DNA from: CAWUFC02 sp963921335
Lineage (GTDB): Bacteria > Pseudomonadota > Gammaproteobacteria > Pseudomonadales > Halieaceae
Direction of reading: 5' to 3'
DNA: 64,000 nucleotides
Assembly: GCA_963921335.3 (NCBI GenBank)
Contig: CAWUFC020000001.1
Location: 1,550,001 to 1,614,000 of the forward strand
The position numbers were made by a program, and so were the translations under genes. Positions 51,753 to 61,091 of the stretch are shown here, in pieces. The stretch's first letter is position 1, and each line of letters begins with the position of its first letter. The notes beneath the pieces are model-generated. The model was given only the letters and a program-made list of their open reading frames with translations. It was not told the DNA's origin and did not search any database.

Positions 51753-52919
51753 CTAGCCCAGTCTGGCCAGGATTCTCTCGACGTCGGATTGCGCCACACC
51801 AAGTTCAGACAGGATTTCCTCGCTGTGTTGCCCCAAAGATGCGGCAGGGGAGTTCTGGAGTGGAATCTGACCCTCAAACTGGAATGGTGTGCTCGCCATG
51901 CGCAGCCGGCCTGCGATCGGATGTTCAACTTCTATAACGCCGCCTTGTTGAATGACCTGAGGGTCCTCATGAATGTCGTCCAGGGTATTGGCAACGGCGC
52001 AAGGCACACCCAGTTCATCAAATCGTTCGCTTAATGCCTCGCTGGTCCAGTCCGAGAATGCCTTTGCCAGCTCCTCGCGCAGTTCCTCCCGGTTTTCCAG
52101 GCGGTTCGGGAAGTTGAGGAAGCGTTCTTCAGTGTGCGCAGTACTGCCAACCAGTTCGCAAACATGGGCGAACACGTCATCGGCGATGAGGATAATGGCG
52201 ATATAACCGTTCTTGGTTTGGTAAAGCTGAAAGTAATCAGCCAGCTCGCCAAAGTGATGGCTGCCATCCTCCTGAATCATTCTCGACCACATCACGTCGG
52301 GCCACTGGTAATACAGTGCCGACTGCATCATTGAAATGGGCAGGTACTGGCCGCGGCCAGTCTTGCTGCGCTGCAGCAGTGCTGCGGTCACAGATTGCGC
52401 AACCGTATAGCCGGTGACCTTGTCGAAAATGACCGTGCGGATGTTGTGCGGATCGTTGGGATGCTGCTCTCTGGCGGTGCCGACGGTCGCCTGTATCAAC
52501 GGGTCGTATACCTTGCGGTCCCGGTAAGGTCCCGACTGGCCGTAGCCTGATACAGAGCAGTAAACCAGGCCTGGGTTAATCTTGCTGTGGGCGTCATAGT
52601 CTATGCCCAGCCTCTTCACGATACCCGGCCGGTAGTTCTCGATCAGCACATCGGCGGTTTCTACCAGTTGGTTCAATACCGCTATATCGGCAGCGTCTTT
52701 CAGGTCCAGTACCAGCGAACGCTTGTTGCGGTTCAGCGTCGCGTACATGGCAGCCATGCCATTGCGACTATCGCCCATGAATCGGGCCAGATCGCCAATG
52801 CCCGGTGGTTCCACCTTGATGACGTCGGCACCCTGGTCGCCGAGAATCATGCCAGCCAGCGGGCCAGATACGGTTGATGTCAGTTCAATGACTCTGAAGC
52901 CTTCCAGCGGACCGCCCAT
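51753..52919 (-). CDS. CaiB/BaiF-type CoA transferase
   Basis: A 388-residue family-III CoA transferase that moves CoA between carboxylic acids. Catalytic Asp is in KVYDPLIQA near 140. Other family marks are VIELTSTVSGPLAGMILGDQGADVIKVE at the start and RGQYLPISMMQSALYYQW. ATG 52919 has AAGGAG 8 bases upstream. It lies 69 bases downstream of the glutamine-synthetase-like gene, so a metabolic link with that cluster is plausible, but acyl substrate is unknown. Confidence 0.92.
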   Translation of the reverse strand: MGGPLEGFRVIELTSTVSGPLAGMILGDQGADVIKVEPPGIGDLARFMGDSRNGMAAMYATLNRNKRSLVLDLKDAADIAVLNQLVETADVLIENYRPGIVKRLGIDYDAHSKINPGLVYCSVSGYGQSGPYRDRKVYDPLIQATVGTAREQHPNDPHNIRTVIFDKVTGYTVAQSVTAALLQRSKTGRGQYLPISMMQSALYYQWPDVMWSRMIQEDGSHHFGELADYFQLYQTKNGYIAIILIADDVFAHVCELVGSTAHTEERFLNFPNRLENREELREELAKAFSDWTSEALSERFDELGVPCAVANTLDDIHEDPQVIQQGGVIEVEHPIAGRLRMASTPFQFEGQIPLQNSPAASLGQHSEEILSELGVAQSDVERILARLG

Positions 52920-52988
52920 GTACCACACTCCTTACCTTTGCCAGTTGGTTAACAGCATGGGGCAAGGGGACTGGGGGTGCAAGTGCGG

Positions 52989-54329
52989 TTAGAGTTTTTC
53001 CAAGTAGGACTGATACTCGAGGTCGGTCACGCGGGCTCGAAACTCGGCGTTTTCCTGCGCCTTGCTGAGCCCATAGATGCGTTTGAGTTCCTTGCCCAGA
53101 TTGCGCTCGATGAATTCAGATTTTTCAAACAGGGCAATGGCCTCAGGGAAGTAGAGGGGTAGGGTGGAGCCAGCCTGTTCATAACCGTCTCCCTCGATCG
53201 CTTTGCCTGGGTCGATTCGCTGGTCGATGCCATCAGCCATCGCCGACAGCAATGCGGCAAAGATGAGGTAGGGATTTGTGTCGGCTCCGGCCAGGCGATG
53301 TTCCAGTCGGCGGGCGTTGGGCTTTCCCCCGGGCACGCGCACTGAAACAGTGCGATTTTCATAACCCCAGCAGGGAGAGGTGGGGGCGTGCGCACCGGGC
53401 TGAAACCGCCGATATGAATTGTAGTTTGGCGCAAAAATGGCCATGGATTCCGCCATAAAGGCCATGCTGCCACCGATCGCGTGGAGCAGCAGCTCGGTAC
53501 CCTCCGGGCCACCATTGTCGAAGATATTGTTGTCGCGATCATCGAGTACGCTGCAGTGAACGTGCATGCCGTTGCCGGCTTCGTTCTCGAAGGGTTTGGC
53601 CATGAAGCTGGCGACCAGGCCAAACTTGTGGGCGACACCTTTGATCAGGCGCTTCATGGCCTGAATCTGGTCCGCCGCCAGCACCGGGTTGTCCACGTGC
53701 TGCATGTTGATTTCATACTGGGAAGGTGCGGATTCCTTGACGATGCCGTCGAAGGGTAACTCCAGTACTTCGCAGCCGCGGCGAATGTCTTCCAGCATCT
53801 CTGCGTGGCTGGCGAGTACATCAACGCCGTAGAGATTGCCGCCAATGGGGCTGTCGCCGGCGGGAACCGGGCAGGTATGGTGAATCCCGTCCTGGTTGTA
53901 GGACACCAGGCTGAATTCCAGCTCAGCAGCCACAACCGGGCGCCAGCCGCGGGAGTGAAACCGCTCCAGCACCTGTTTGAGGATATGTCGGGGGTCACCG
54001 AGGTAGGGGGTTTCGTCCAGGTTGTACATGGACAGCATGACCTGGCCCTGGTTTGGCCCGGCCCAGGGCGTAGGATGCAGGCTGCCCTCAATCGGGCGGC
54101 ACACGCCATCCTTGTCACCTGATTCAAAGACGAGCTCCTCGACATCCCTGCCCCATATATCAAGGCACATGGCGGTCACGGGAAGCTTGAAGTCCCCCTG
54201 GAACATCTTGGCCAACTTATGGCGGGGAACCCACTTACCGCGCATGATGCCATTGATATCCGGCAACAGGGCTTCGATGGTGGTGATGTCGGGGTGAGCC
54301 CGCAAGAACCAGTCGGCTTCAACTGACAT
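52989..54329 (-). CDS. Glutamine-synthetase-family gamma-glutamyl ligase (PuuA-like)
   Basis: A 446-residue ATP-dependent ligase with the glutamine-synthetase fold (EALLPDINGIMRGKWVP at the start, GNGMHVHCSVLD in the middle, NSYRRFQPGAHAP and WGYENR near the end). Family members of this size attach glutamate to putrescine or other amines (gamma-glutamylputrescine synthetase). The LuxR regulator and SpuC-like aminotransferase beside it point to polyamine use. Amine substrate is inferred, not shown. Confidence 0.9.
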   Translation of the reverse strand: MSVEADWFLRAHPDITTIEALLPDINGIMRGKWVPRHKLAKMFQGDFKLPVTAMCLDIWGRDVEELVFESGDKDGVCRPIEGSLHPTPWAGPNQGQVMLSMYNLDETPYLGDPRHILKQVLERFHSRGWRPVVAAELEFSLVSYNQDGIHHTCPVPAGDSPIGGNLYGVDVLASHAEMLEDIRRGCEVLELPFDGIVKESAPSQYEINMQHVDNPVLAADQIQAMKRLIKGVAHKFGLVASFMAKPFENEAGNGMHVHCSVLDDRDNNIFDNGGPEGTELLLHAIGGSMAFMAESMAIFAPNYNSYRRFQPGAHAPTSPCWGYENRTVSVRVPGGKPNARRLEHRLAGADTNPYLIFAALLSAMADGIDQRIDPGKAIEGDGYEQAGSTLPLYFPEAIALFEKSEFIERNLGKELKRIYGLSKAQENAEFRARVTDLEYQSYLEKL

Positions 54330-54420
54330 ATATTTCCCGCACTCTATCCCTAAGCATTGAGTGTCTTCCCTGTGTTTTTTGATGGCAATGACCCAGCTGG
54401 GTCACTGCGGCGTCCGTGCT

Positions 54421-55287
54421 TCAAATCAGCCGTTCATTTTGCTTGGGCGGCGACATGTAAATACTCAGTGGGTGACCGGTACCCGCTTCGCCCAGATAGG
54501 ACAAAGAATTAATAAACAGGGAAAAAAGATCGGTCTGTGAGCCCACGTCCAGCTTCCGATAGATGCTTTTGCGGTGGCGGCGCAGGGTTTCCACAGCAAT
54601 GCCCAGCTTGTCTGCCGAGGAGTTGGTGCCATACCCGCGCAGCATCAGCTCCAGCACCCCTTTTTCTCGCGGAGACAGCACCGAAGAACCGAACGCGGTG
54701 AAAGCGTGGTCAATCACACCGTCAATGTCCGGCCCCATAAAATAGCGAGTGCTGAAATCCGCCATTTTCGCGTGGCTGCGGATCAGTTCCGAAACTGCGG
54801 GGGCCAGCGAGTGCAAAATCTCCAATGACTTGTTGTCGTAGCGCCCTCGCCGCGGCAGCCGCATCAGGCTGATATTGACGATGCTGCCGGAGTCCAGCAG
54901 GGAGAGGTAGATCACTTCGTCAACGGTGCGGGTGTCTTTGTAATACTCGCTGTAGTAGCTGTTGCCCTCAATTTCATCTTCTACAAGGTCCCACAAGCGA
55001 TAGAACCGCCCCCGGGGCTGTTTCAGCGAGATCTGATAAAAGGGGTCTTCCCGGTAGGGGTCGTCCAGGTAGTCGTCGATTTGGGCTTGCTGGGCCGCCG
55101 CGGGAATCTCGTGGTAAATACATTGCGGCGGCAGCTCTGTGTGATAGAGCCAGACCTGGGGATAATCCACGGGAATGCGGTTATGAATAGCCTTGATCAG
55201 CAGACCGAAAAACTGGTCACTGCCTACTGCCGCAATCGCTTCAGCCAGATCCTGGTTCCATTTAGCGAGGGTACTGGGAACGGGCAT
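54421..55287 (-). CDS. LuxR-family regulator near polyamine genes
   Basis: A 288-residue regulator with an N-terminal sensor domain of unknown ligand and a C-terminal LuxR helix-turn-helix (VLSPREKGVLELMLRGYGT near 201-219, and ETLRRHRKSIYRKLDV). No autoinducer-domain residue set is obvious. It is divergent from spuC and upstream of the glutamine-synthetase-like gene, so it probably controls one or both. The broken gene at 5923 encodes a relative of its N-terminal half. Confidence 0.85.
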   Translation of the reverse strand: MPVPSTLAKWNQDLAEAIAAVGSDQFFGLLIKAIHNRIPVDYPQVWLYHTELPPQCIYHEIPAAAQQAQIDDYLDDPYREDPFYQISLKQPRGRFYRLWDLVEDEIEGNSYYSEYYKDTRTVDEVIYLSLLDSGSIVNISLMRLPRRGRYDNKSLEILHSLAPAVSELIRSHAKMADFSTRYFMGPDIDGVIDHAFTAFGSSVLSPREKGVLELMLRGYGTNSSADKLGIAVETLRRHRKSIYRKLDVGSQTDLFSLFINSLSYLGEAGTGHPLSIYMSPPKQNERLI

Positions 55288-55471
55288 CAGTCTGTTATGG
55301 CCATGGGCAGAGCTTTACCGCGTGTGAGTGTGTGGCACAATCATGGCTGAGCCCCAGATGTGATGTCAATGTGAAGGGATTTCATCCTTTTCTAACAGAT
55401 AACAGGTATACCCAGACATGCTCTGAGTGTGGAGTATGTGCCCCTGTCAGAAACCCTCGGAGAACCCTTTG
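55288..55471. promoter_or_regulatory. Divergent promoter region between LuxR and spuC
   Basis: This 184-base gap contains GAAGGGAT-TTC-ATCCTTTTC near 55374-55392 (imperfect dyad) and AGGTATACCC (55404-55413), the latter similar to the palindrome at 10211. Either could be a regulator site. No strong sigma-70 pair is evident. Confidence 0.35.
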
Positions 55472-56845
55472 ATGAACACGATTGTAGAGCAGCGAGATCA
55501 GCACGAATGGCAGGCTCTGGATGCGTCTCACTACCTGCATCCGTTTACCGATTTTAAAGAGCTGGGTGAGCAGGGTGCGCGCATTATCACCCGCGCAGAG
55601 GGCGCCTATATTTACGACCACGAAGGTCGCGAGATTCTCGACGGTATGTCCGGTTTATGGTGCTGCAGCCTGGGTTATGGTCAGCAGCGCATTGCCGACG
55701 CTGTCGCCGCCCAGCTTCAGGAGTTGCCGTACTACAACAGCTTTTTCCAGTGTGCCCATCCTCCGGCCATTGAGCTGGCCAAGCGCCTCGCCGACGTGGC
55801 ACCTGCGCACATGAACAACGTGTTCTTCACCGGCTCAGGTTCCGAGGCCAATGACACCTGCCTGCGACTGGTGCGGCGGTACTGGGATCTCTGCGAGAAG
55901 CCTGAAAAGCGCTTCGTGATTGGGCGCAAAAATGGTTATCACGGCAGCACCATTGCTGGTGCCAGCCTGGGTGGCATGGGTTTTATGCACAAGCAGTTTG
56001 AAACCCTTGCCTATGTGGATCACGTTGACCAGCCCTATTGGTTTGCCGAGGGTGGTGACAGTGACCCTGAAGCATTTGGCCTGCAGGTGGCGGCAACGCT
56101 GGCGGCAAAGATTCAGGAGCTGGGCGCCGACAAGGTCGCCGCCTTTATCGCCGAGCCGATTCAGGGTGCCGGCGGTGTGATCGTGCCCCCGGCCAGTTAC
56201 TGGCCCGAGATTCAGCGCATTTGCAAAGAGAATGATGTGCTCTTGATTACCGATGAAGTCATCTGCGGGTTCGGCCGCACAGGTGAATGGTTTGGGGCTG
56301 ACTACTTTAATGTGCAGGCGGACCTGATGCCCTTTGCCAAGGCGGTAACCAATGGCTATCAGCCCCTGGGCGGCGTGATGGTCTCTGACCGGCTTGCAGA
56401 CGTGCTCAAGCATGATGGCGGTGAATTTGCCCATGGCTATACCTATTCTGGACACCCGGCGGCCTGTGCAGCCGGTCTGGCCACTTTGGATATTTTGCAG
56501 GAGCAGGACGTGGTGCGACGCGTTCGCGAAGATATCGGGCCCTACTTACAGAAGCAGTGGGCGACACTGGCGGATCACCCGCTGGTGGGTGAAACCCGTG
56601 GCGCAGGCTTTGTCGCTGCCATGGAACTGGTGAGTGATAAGGCCAGTCGCTCACGTTTTGATGATGATGGCAGCACCGGCGCCCTGTGCCGTAATGCCAG
56701 TGTCAGCAACGGGCTGGTGATGCGGGCCGTGGGCGACACCATGATCATTGCACCGCCCCTGGTCATCAGTGAAGCCCAGGTGGATGAGCTGGTGGAAAAA
56801 GCTGGCCGTGCGCTGGATGACACCGCTCGCCAACTGGGCGTTTAA
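55472..56845 (+). CDS. spuC: Putrescine/polyamine aminotransferase (SpuC-like)
   Basis: A 457-residue class-III PLP aminotransferase that transfers the amino group of putrescine or a related diamine to pyruvate. Marks include FTGSGSEANDTCLRLVRRY, the GYHGSTIAGASLGGM block, LLITDEVICGFGRTG and the PLP-lysine region FAKAVTNGYQPLGG. ATG 55472 has GGAG nine bases upstream. It is divergent from the LuxR regulator, and the stop overlaps that of the opposing HupE/UreJ gene by four bases. Confidence 0.9.
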   Translation: MNTIVEQRDQHEWQALDASHYLHPFTDFKELGEQGARIITRAEGAYIYDHEGREILDGMSGLWCCSLGYGQQRIADAVAAQLQELPYYNSFFQCAHPPAIELAKRLADVAPAHMNNVFFTGSGSEANDTCLRLVRRYWDLCEKPEKRFVIGRKNGYHGSTIAGASLGGMGFMHKQFETLAYVDHVDQPYWFAEGGDSDPEAFGLQVAATLAAKIQELGADKVAAFIAEPIQGAGGVIVPPASYWPEIQRICKENDVLLITDEVICGFGRTGEWFGADYFNVQADLMPFAKAVTNGYQPLGGVMVSDRLADVLKHDGGEFAHGYTYSGHPAACAAGLATLDILQEQDVVRRVREDIGPYLQKQWATLADHPLVGETRGAGFVAAMELVSDKASRSRFDDDGSTGALCRNASVSNGLVMRAVGDTMIIAPPLVISEAQVDELVEKAGRALDDTARQLGV

Positions 56846-58038
56846 GCGCTAATCAGACGCTGCACAAACCAGTAGCTGCCAATCGCGCAGAGACTGGCGT
56901 TCAGGACCGCTGCGGCTGGTAATCCCCCTGGCAGCCAGCGCCGCCATAGCGCGGCGATGGCAACCAGTGCCAATACGATGGCAATCTGTCCCAGCTCTAC
57001 CCCGATATTGAAACCAACCAGGGCTGGGACAATAGCCTGCTCGGGCAGGCCGACCTCGAGTAGCACGCTGGCAAAACCAAAGCCGTGAATCAGCCCGAAC
57101 AGGGTGGTGATGGCGGGGCGCATGGCCCTGGCGCGTTCGCCTGTTTTGGCCAGCCGCAAATAGCACCAGGCAAACAGTGATAAGCCCAGTAACGGAACGA
57201 CCGGGAAATTCGACAAACTCGCTGCCCCAAGGCCCGTGAGTAACAGCATTGCCGCCGCAGTCCAGTTAGCTGCGCGCGCTGCCTGTCCGTTCTCCGCCGC
57301 GACGTTCTCGACAGCAACAAAAGCGATCGTGAAGCCGATGAAGGCCTCGATCACGCTGATACTGGGTGTGGCCAGGCCCAGCACTGTCATGCTCAGGGTG
57401 ACGCTGTGACCGAGGGTGAAGCCGGTGACAATAAAGATCACGTCTCGCAATCGCTGGGCCAGAATCAGAAGCGTCAGCAGAAAGGCGATGTGGTCCAGTC
57501 CGATCAGGATGTGTTCAAAGCCGAAGCTGACATAGGCCAGGAAGGTGTCCTGCCAGCGCTCGCTCTGGTCTGCCCCAGGTTGCAGTTGAACCCGCTGGCT
57601 ACTGTTGTGTCGTGTGTACAGTCGCTCGAAAGGAGCCTGCTCCGGCAGTCGAAAACGCGCGAAATGGATGTGCGCAGGAGCCGCCTGGAAAAACGCCCCG
57701 ATACTGATAACAGCGGAAGCTGCGTCCTCTGGGCAGCGCCAGCTGGCGCGGTAATTCAGATAGCCGGTGCCCGCCGGGAACGCTGTGCCATTGGTTAGTA
57801 TGCAGGCTTGCTCTGCAGTGACGGACAGCTGTTGTTGCAGATGCGCGGCCAGCACCGCTGTCAGGTCGGCATTGTGGGCCGCATCGGGCAGACGGGTGAC
57901 TTCCCGCAAGCTGATGCGATAGTTCACGACCAATTGGTCCTGTTCCATACTCCAGCTGGAAAAAGATTTGCTCTGAGGGTCGGCCCAGGCGGGCGCAACG
58001 AGGGTGCAGATTATCAGCAGGTAGAGCCCGTACTTCAC
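56842..58038 (-). CDS. HupE/UreJ-type membrane protein (module copy 2)
   Basis: A 398-residue homologue of the protein at 9175, with a signal peptide (MKYGLYLLIICTLVAPAWA), a larger periplasmic domain (about 25-175) and membrane helices carrying the same signatures: GFEHILIGLDH, GHSVTLSM, the acidic VENVAAENG segment, GLIHGFGFAS and FNIGVELGQ. The metal-transport inference is the same as for copy 1. It overlaps the preceding parvulin-like gene by four bases (ATGA), so this pair is translationally coupled too. Confidence 0.82.
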   Translation of the reverse strand: MKYGLYLLIICTLVAPAWADPQSKSFSSWSMEQDQLVVNYRISLREVTRLPDAAHNADLTAVLAAHLQQQLSVTAEQACILTNGTAFPAGTGYLNYRASWRCPEDAASAVISIGAFFQAAPAHIHFARFRLPEQAPFERLYTRHNSSQRVQLQPGADQSERWQDTFLAYVSFGFEHILIGLDHIAFLLTLLILAQRLRDVIFIVTGFTLGHSVTLSMTVLGLATPSISVIEAFIGFTIAFVAVENVAAENGQAARAANWTAAAMLLLTGLGAASLSNFPVVPLLGLSLFAWCYLRLAKTGERARAMRPAITTLFGLIHGFGFASVLLEVGLPEQAIVPALVGFNIGVELGQIAIVLALVAIAALWRRWLPGGLPAAAVLNASLCAIGSYWFVQRLISA

Positions 58039-58934
58039 TGGGCGCTGACCTGGTCCAGCGAGATGAGGAAATCCTCATCAATCCACAGGTCCGCCTCGCC
58101 GCGCAGCATGTCGAGATAATCGCGCACGGCCTGTTCCCGCTGGCGACGCTCGTATTCACGCAGCACCTGCTCGCGAATCTCTGCCAGCGGCGCAGCACTG
58201 CTTTCACGTCGATCGAGTAATTGCAACACTACATAGCCCCCCTGGTCGGCGAGAGCTGCGCTGTGCTGCCCGGGCATGAGTGCCGCCGCCGCATCAGTCA
58301 TACTGGGGCCAATGTAGCCGCGCAGTTTGCTCAATGGCAGCAGGCCGGACGGGAGCGACAGAATGTCGCGATCAGCGAGCTTTACAGAAAGTTGCTCCCA
58401 GCTTTGACCCCCCAACTGACTGACGGCCTGCTGCGCCCGACTTTCTGCATCCTCTCCGCGAAATACCATGCGTCTGACGGCCAGTTGGCTGGGGCTGGAG
58501 AAATAGGAGAGATTGCCGGCGTAAAAAGCTTCCAGTGTTTGTTCATCGACACCACTCATGTCGGCTTCATCCGCGGCAGTCTGCAGCATGGTATTGACGA
58601 TGGATTTGCGCAGCCTCGGGTCGGCCCTGGGCAGGTCTATGTTGAGGGCGCGCTCTACCAGCAGTCGCTCTTCAATGAGCCTGTCGAGCACGTGGCGCCG
58701 GTCTTCCGCGCTCATTGGATTGCGCTTGTCGCGTCCCAGCAGATCCAGGTAACCCAGGTAGTCAGCTTTGCTGATGACACTGCCATTGATGGCCGCGACA
58801 GTATTGCCGTCTGCGGAGGGTCTGGGCGCAAGCAGACCGGTGGTGGCCAGCAGTGCACCGGCAACTGCGCCGATCAATAGCAGCACCTCAGGCCTGCGGA
58901 ATCGATGTGTCACCTGTGGGCTTCCTGTCGTCAT
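58035..58934 (-). CDS. Membrane-anchored parvulin-like protein (module copy 2)
   Basis: A 299-residue protein with an N-terminal helix (VLLLIGAVAGALLATTGLLA), the helical chaperone region (DRRHVLDRLIEERLLVERAL) and FYAGNLSYFSSPSQLAVRRMVF leading into a parvulin-like domain with GGYVVLQLLDRRES near the end. It is more complete than copy 1. Copy 1 shares the order of elements but has low identity, so the duplication is old or the pairing is repeatedly selected. It precedes HupE/UreJ copy 2 with an ATGA overlap. Confidence 0.82.
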   Translation of the reverse strand: MTTGSPQVTHRFRRPEVLLLIGAVAGALLATTGLLAPRPSADGNTVAAINGSVISKADYLGYLDLLGRDKRNPMSAEDRRHVLDRLIEERLLVERALNIDLPRADPRLRKSIVNTMLQTAADEADMSGVDEQTLEAFYAGNLSYFSSPSQLAVRRMVFRGEDAESRAQQAVSQLGGQSWEQLSVKLADRDILSLPSGLLPLSKLRGYIGPSMTDAAAALMPGQHSAALADQGGYVVLQLLDRRESSAAPLAEIREQVLREYERRQREQAVRDYLDMLRGEADLWIDEDFLISLDQVSAQ

Positions 58935-58984
58935 TGGGGGCAGCAGAGTATAATCGGCCCTTCATCAGGCGAACAGGCTGCTTC

Positions 58985-59497
58985 ATGTCACCACAGCTCA
59001 AACAAATCAATGTCAGTTATGTTGATCGCGAAGACCGACTCATGCTGCGGATTTCCACCAGTGATGACGCTGAGTACCGTCTCTGGTGTACCCGCCGCTT
59101 TACCCGCTTGCTGTTGGAACGCTTCGAGCATGAGTTCCAGGGCGAGGTGGCTGCCGAGGTTCCTGTGCCGCAGGAGGCGCGTAAAGAAGTCGCCCAGATG
59201 CAGCACAGCCAGGCGGTGAAGGAAGAGGCCTTTGAAAAGCCCTATGAAGCCCTGCCCACGGAATTCCCGCTGGGAGAGAATGGCGTGCTGCTGACCACGC
59301 TCAAGTACAGCATGAACGACAAAGGCGTGATGCAAATGGGTTTGAGTGACGGCAAGGACAAGGGCATGACCCTGAACCTGAACCGCAACATGCAGCACCA
59401 GGTCTACGAATTGCTGCGCCGCGCTGCAGAAAAAGCGGATTGGTTTGCCGCGCTCTCCACGGCAGAGGCAGCTGCTCGCAGCGGTGTCGTACACTAG
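58985..59497 (+). CDS. Conserved protein of unknown function
   Basis: A 170-residue soluble protein: beta-rich start (QINVSYVDREDRLMLRISTS), a Trp-containing WCTRRFTRLLLERFEHEF helix, a charged linker and a final helix. Looks like a small conserved proteobacterial protein without a catalytic motif. ATG 58985 gives a natural start, and longer frame starts overlap the opposing parvulin gene. Twenty-four bases separate it from the AraC-type gene's longest start, so it could be transcribed with it. Confidence 0.7.
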   Translation: MSPQLKQINVSYVDREDRLMLRISTSDDAEYRLWCTRRFTRLLLERFEHEFQGEVAAEVPVPQEARKEVAQMQHSQAVKEEAFEKPYEALPTEFPLGENGVLLTTLKYSMNDKGVMQMGLSDGKDKGMTLNLNRNMQHQVYELLRRAAEKADWFAALSTAEAAARSGVVH

Positions 59498-59554
59498 GTC
59501 TGACGGGGCGGCGGCGTTGCTGTGAACTCGCACACTGCAGAGATCGTGGAACCC

Positions 59555-60577
59555 ATGAATGAGCCGGTACCGCTGGCTTTTACCCGCGCTCTGCTGGTGC
59601 AGGCCAGCGCCTATGGCTGTGATACTTCGGCCATGTTGAATGCCGCTGGTTTTCCCTTTGATCCCATGTCACCGCCTCCTGAACCGGTATTTGTCTCAGT
59701 AGAGCAGTACAGCCGGCTTTGCGTAGAACTGTTCCGCGCTATTGGTGATGAAGGTGGCGGTGTGCTGGGTGAAAATCCCACGCCTTACGGTACGACCCGG
59801 CTATTGCTGTTTGCCGTGTTGAGGTGTGCAAGCCTGCGTCAGGCCATGACCCGCGCGATTGAATTCAACGGCTGCTGTCGCGAACGCCAGGGTGAAGTTC
59901 GTGTCAACGAATTGCGTATTGATGAGGCCGAGGGCCTGGCCAGTTTGCATTACCTGTCTGGTGACCCGGGGGCTAATCCTCAATCCCAGCAGGGCGTGCT
60001 CTGTGGCATGGCTATGTGGCTGCGGCTGTGTGGCTGGTTGATTGGCCAGTACATCGATGTTGTCAGCGCCAGCTGTGCCGGCCCCGAACCGGATGATCCG
60101 GGCCCAGTGCGTCACTTTTTTCACTGTCCGGTAGCCTTCTGCTCAGACTCTAACAGCGTAACTTTCAGCATCAGGCATCTGGATGCTGCACTGGTGCGCA
60201 GTGAAGAAGAGCTGCGCGAATTCATGCGGGTGGCGCCCTATCATGTGGTGATCAAGCCCGTTGCCAGCGATGCCAGTATTACCAATCGCATTCGCCAGAT
60301 TCTTGGCAACGATCTGGCCAGGGAACTGCCCAGTTTCGACGATCTTACCGGCGCCCTGAATATGTCCGCGCGAACACTGCGCAGGCGTCTGGAGAAAGAG
60401 GGCACGTCTTACCAGAAGATCAAAGACAATGCTCGTCGTGACGTTGCCATCTCCTTGCTCAGCAGGGATCGCCTGACCGTCAGCGAGGTGGCTGAGCGGG
60501 TGGGTTTCAGCGATCCCAGCGCCTTTCATCGTTCCTTTAAGAAGTGGACCGGCCAGTCCCCCGGGGCATATCGATGA
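59555..60577 (+). CDS. AraC-family regulator
   Basis: A 340-residue regulator of the group with an N-terminal arabinose-binding-like domain (LAFTRALLVQASAYGCDTSAM) and a C-terminal AraC double helix-turn-helix (TGALNMSARTLRRRLEKEG and VSEVAERVGFSDPSAFHRSF). ATG 59555 is preferred, and GTG 59522 would add 11 residues. Its last four bases overlap the macro-domain gene (ATGA), suggesting it may control or share a transcript with it. Confidence 0.9.
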   Translation: MNEPVPLAFTRALLVQASAYGCDTSAMLNAAGFPFDPMSPPPEPVFVSVEQYSRLCVELFRAIGDEGGGVLGENPTPYGTTRLLLFAVLRCASLRQAMTRAIEFNGCCRERQGEVRVNELRIDEAEGLASLHYLSGDPGANPQSQQGVLCGMAMWLRLCGWLIGQYIDVVSASCAGPEPDDPGPVRHFFHCPVAFCSDSNSVTFSIRHLDAALVRSEEELREFMRVAPYHVVIKPVASDASITNRIRQILGNDLARELPSFDDLTGALNMSARTLRRRLEKEGTSYQKIKDNARRDVAISLLSRDRLTVSEVAERVGFSDPSAFHRSFKKWTGQSPGAYR

Positions 60578-61073
60578 GCCGCCTGCGCGCCTGGGAGTGC
60601 GATATCACCCGCCTGGCCGTCGATGCCATCGTCAATGCCGCTAACAACAGCTTGCTGGGCGGTGGCGGGGTAGATGGTGCTATTCACAGAGCTGCCGGGC
60701 CCGAGCTACTTGCTGAATGCAGGACGCTGCGCGGTTGTGACACCGGCCAGGCGAAAATCACGGCAGCTTATGAATTGCCCTGCCTGCACGTGATTCACAC
60801 GGTGGGGCCTGTCTGGCATGGGGGGTGCGGGGCGGGCCTGAATTGCTCGCCAGTTGTTATCGGCAGTGCTTGCAGCTGGCGGAGTCGAATCAGCTGGGCA
60901 GCATCGCGTTTCCTGCAATCAGTTGTGGCGTCTACGGCTACCCGATAGAAGCGGCCGTCGAAATCGCCGTGCGTGCGGTGAGGGAGTATGACCTGCAATC
61001 CATGCAGGATGTGGTTTTTGTCTGCTTTGCTGCTGAGATGTTCGAGTTATACCAGCAGCAGTTGGCGGCCTGA
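60574..61073 (+). pseudogene. Macro-domain (ADP-ribose-hydrolase-type) gene with a one-base frameshift
   Basis: The first frame encodes a textbook macro domain start: VDAIVNAANNSLLGGGGVDG, then GQAKITAAYELP and VIHTVGPVWHGG. At about 60820-60832 the sequence enters a G-rich run (GGGGGGTGCGGGGCGGG), and the frame that continues the domain (GPELLASCYRQCLQLAE, AFPAISCGVYGYP) is offset by one base. Adding one G in the run restores a single macro domain reading HGGCGGGPELL. The gene may be a real pseudogene, a phase-variable homopolymer or a sequencing error. Otherwise it would remove ADP-ribose or O-acetyl-ADP-ribose. Confidence 0.8.
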
Positions 61074-61091
61074 GTAGCAGCGCCGAACGCC

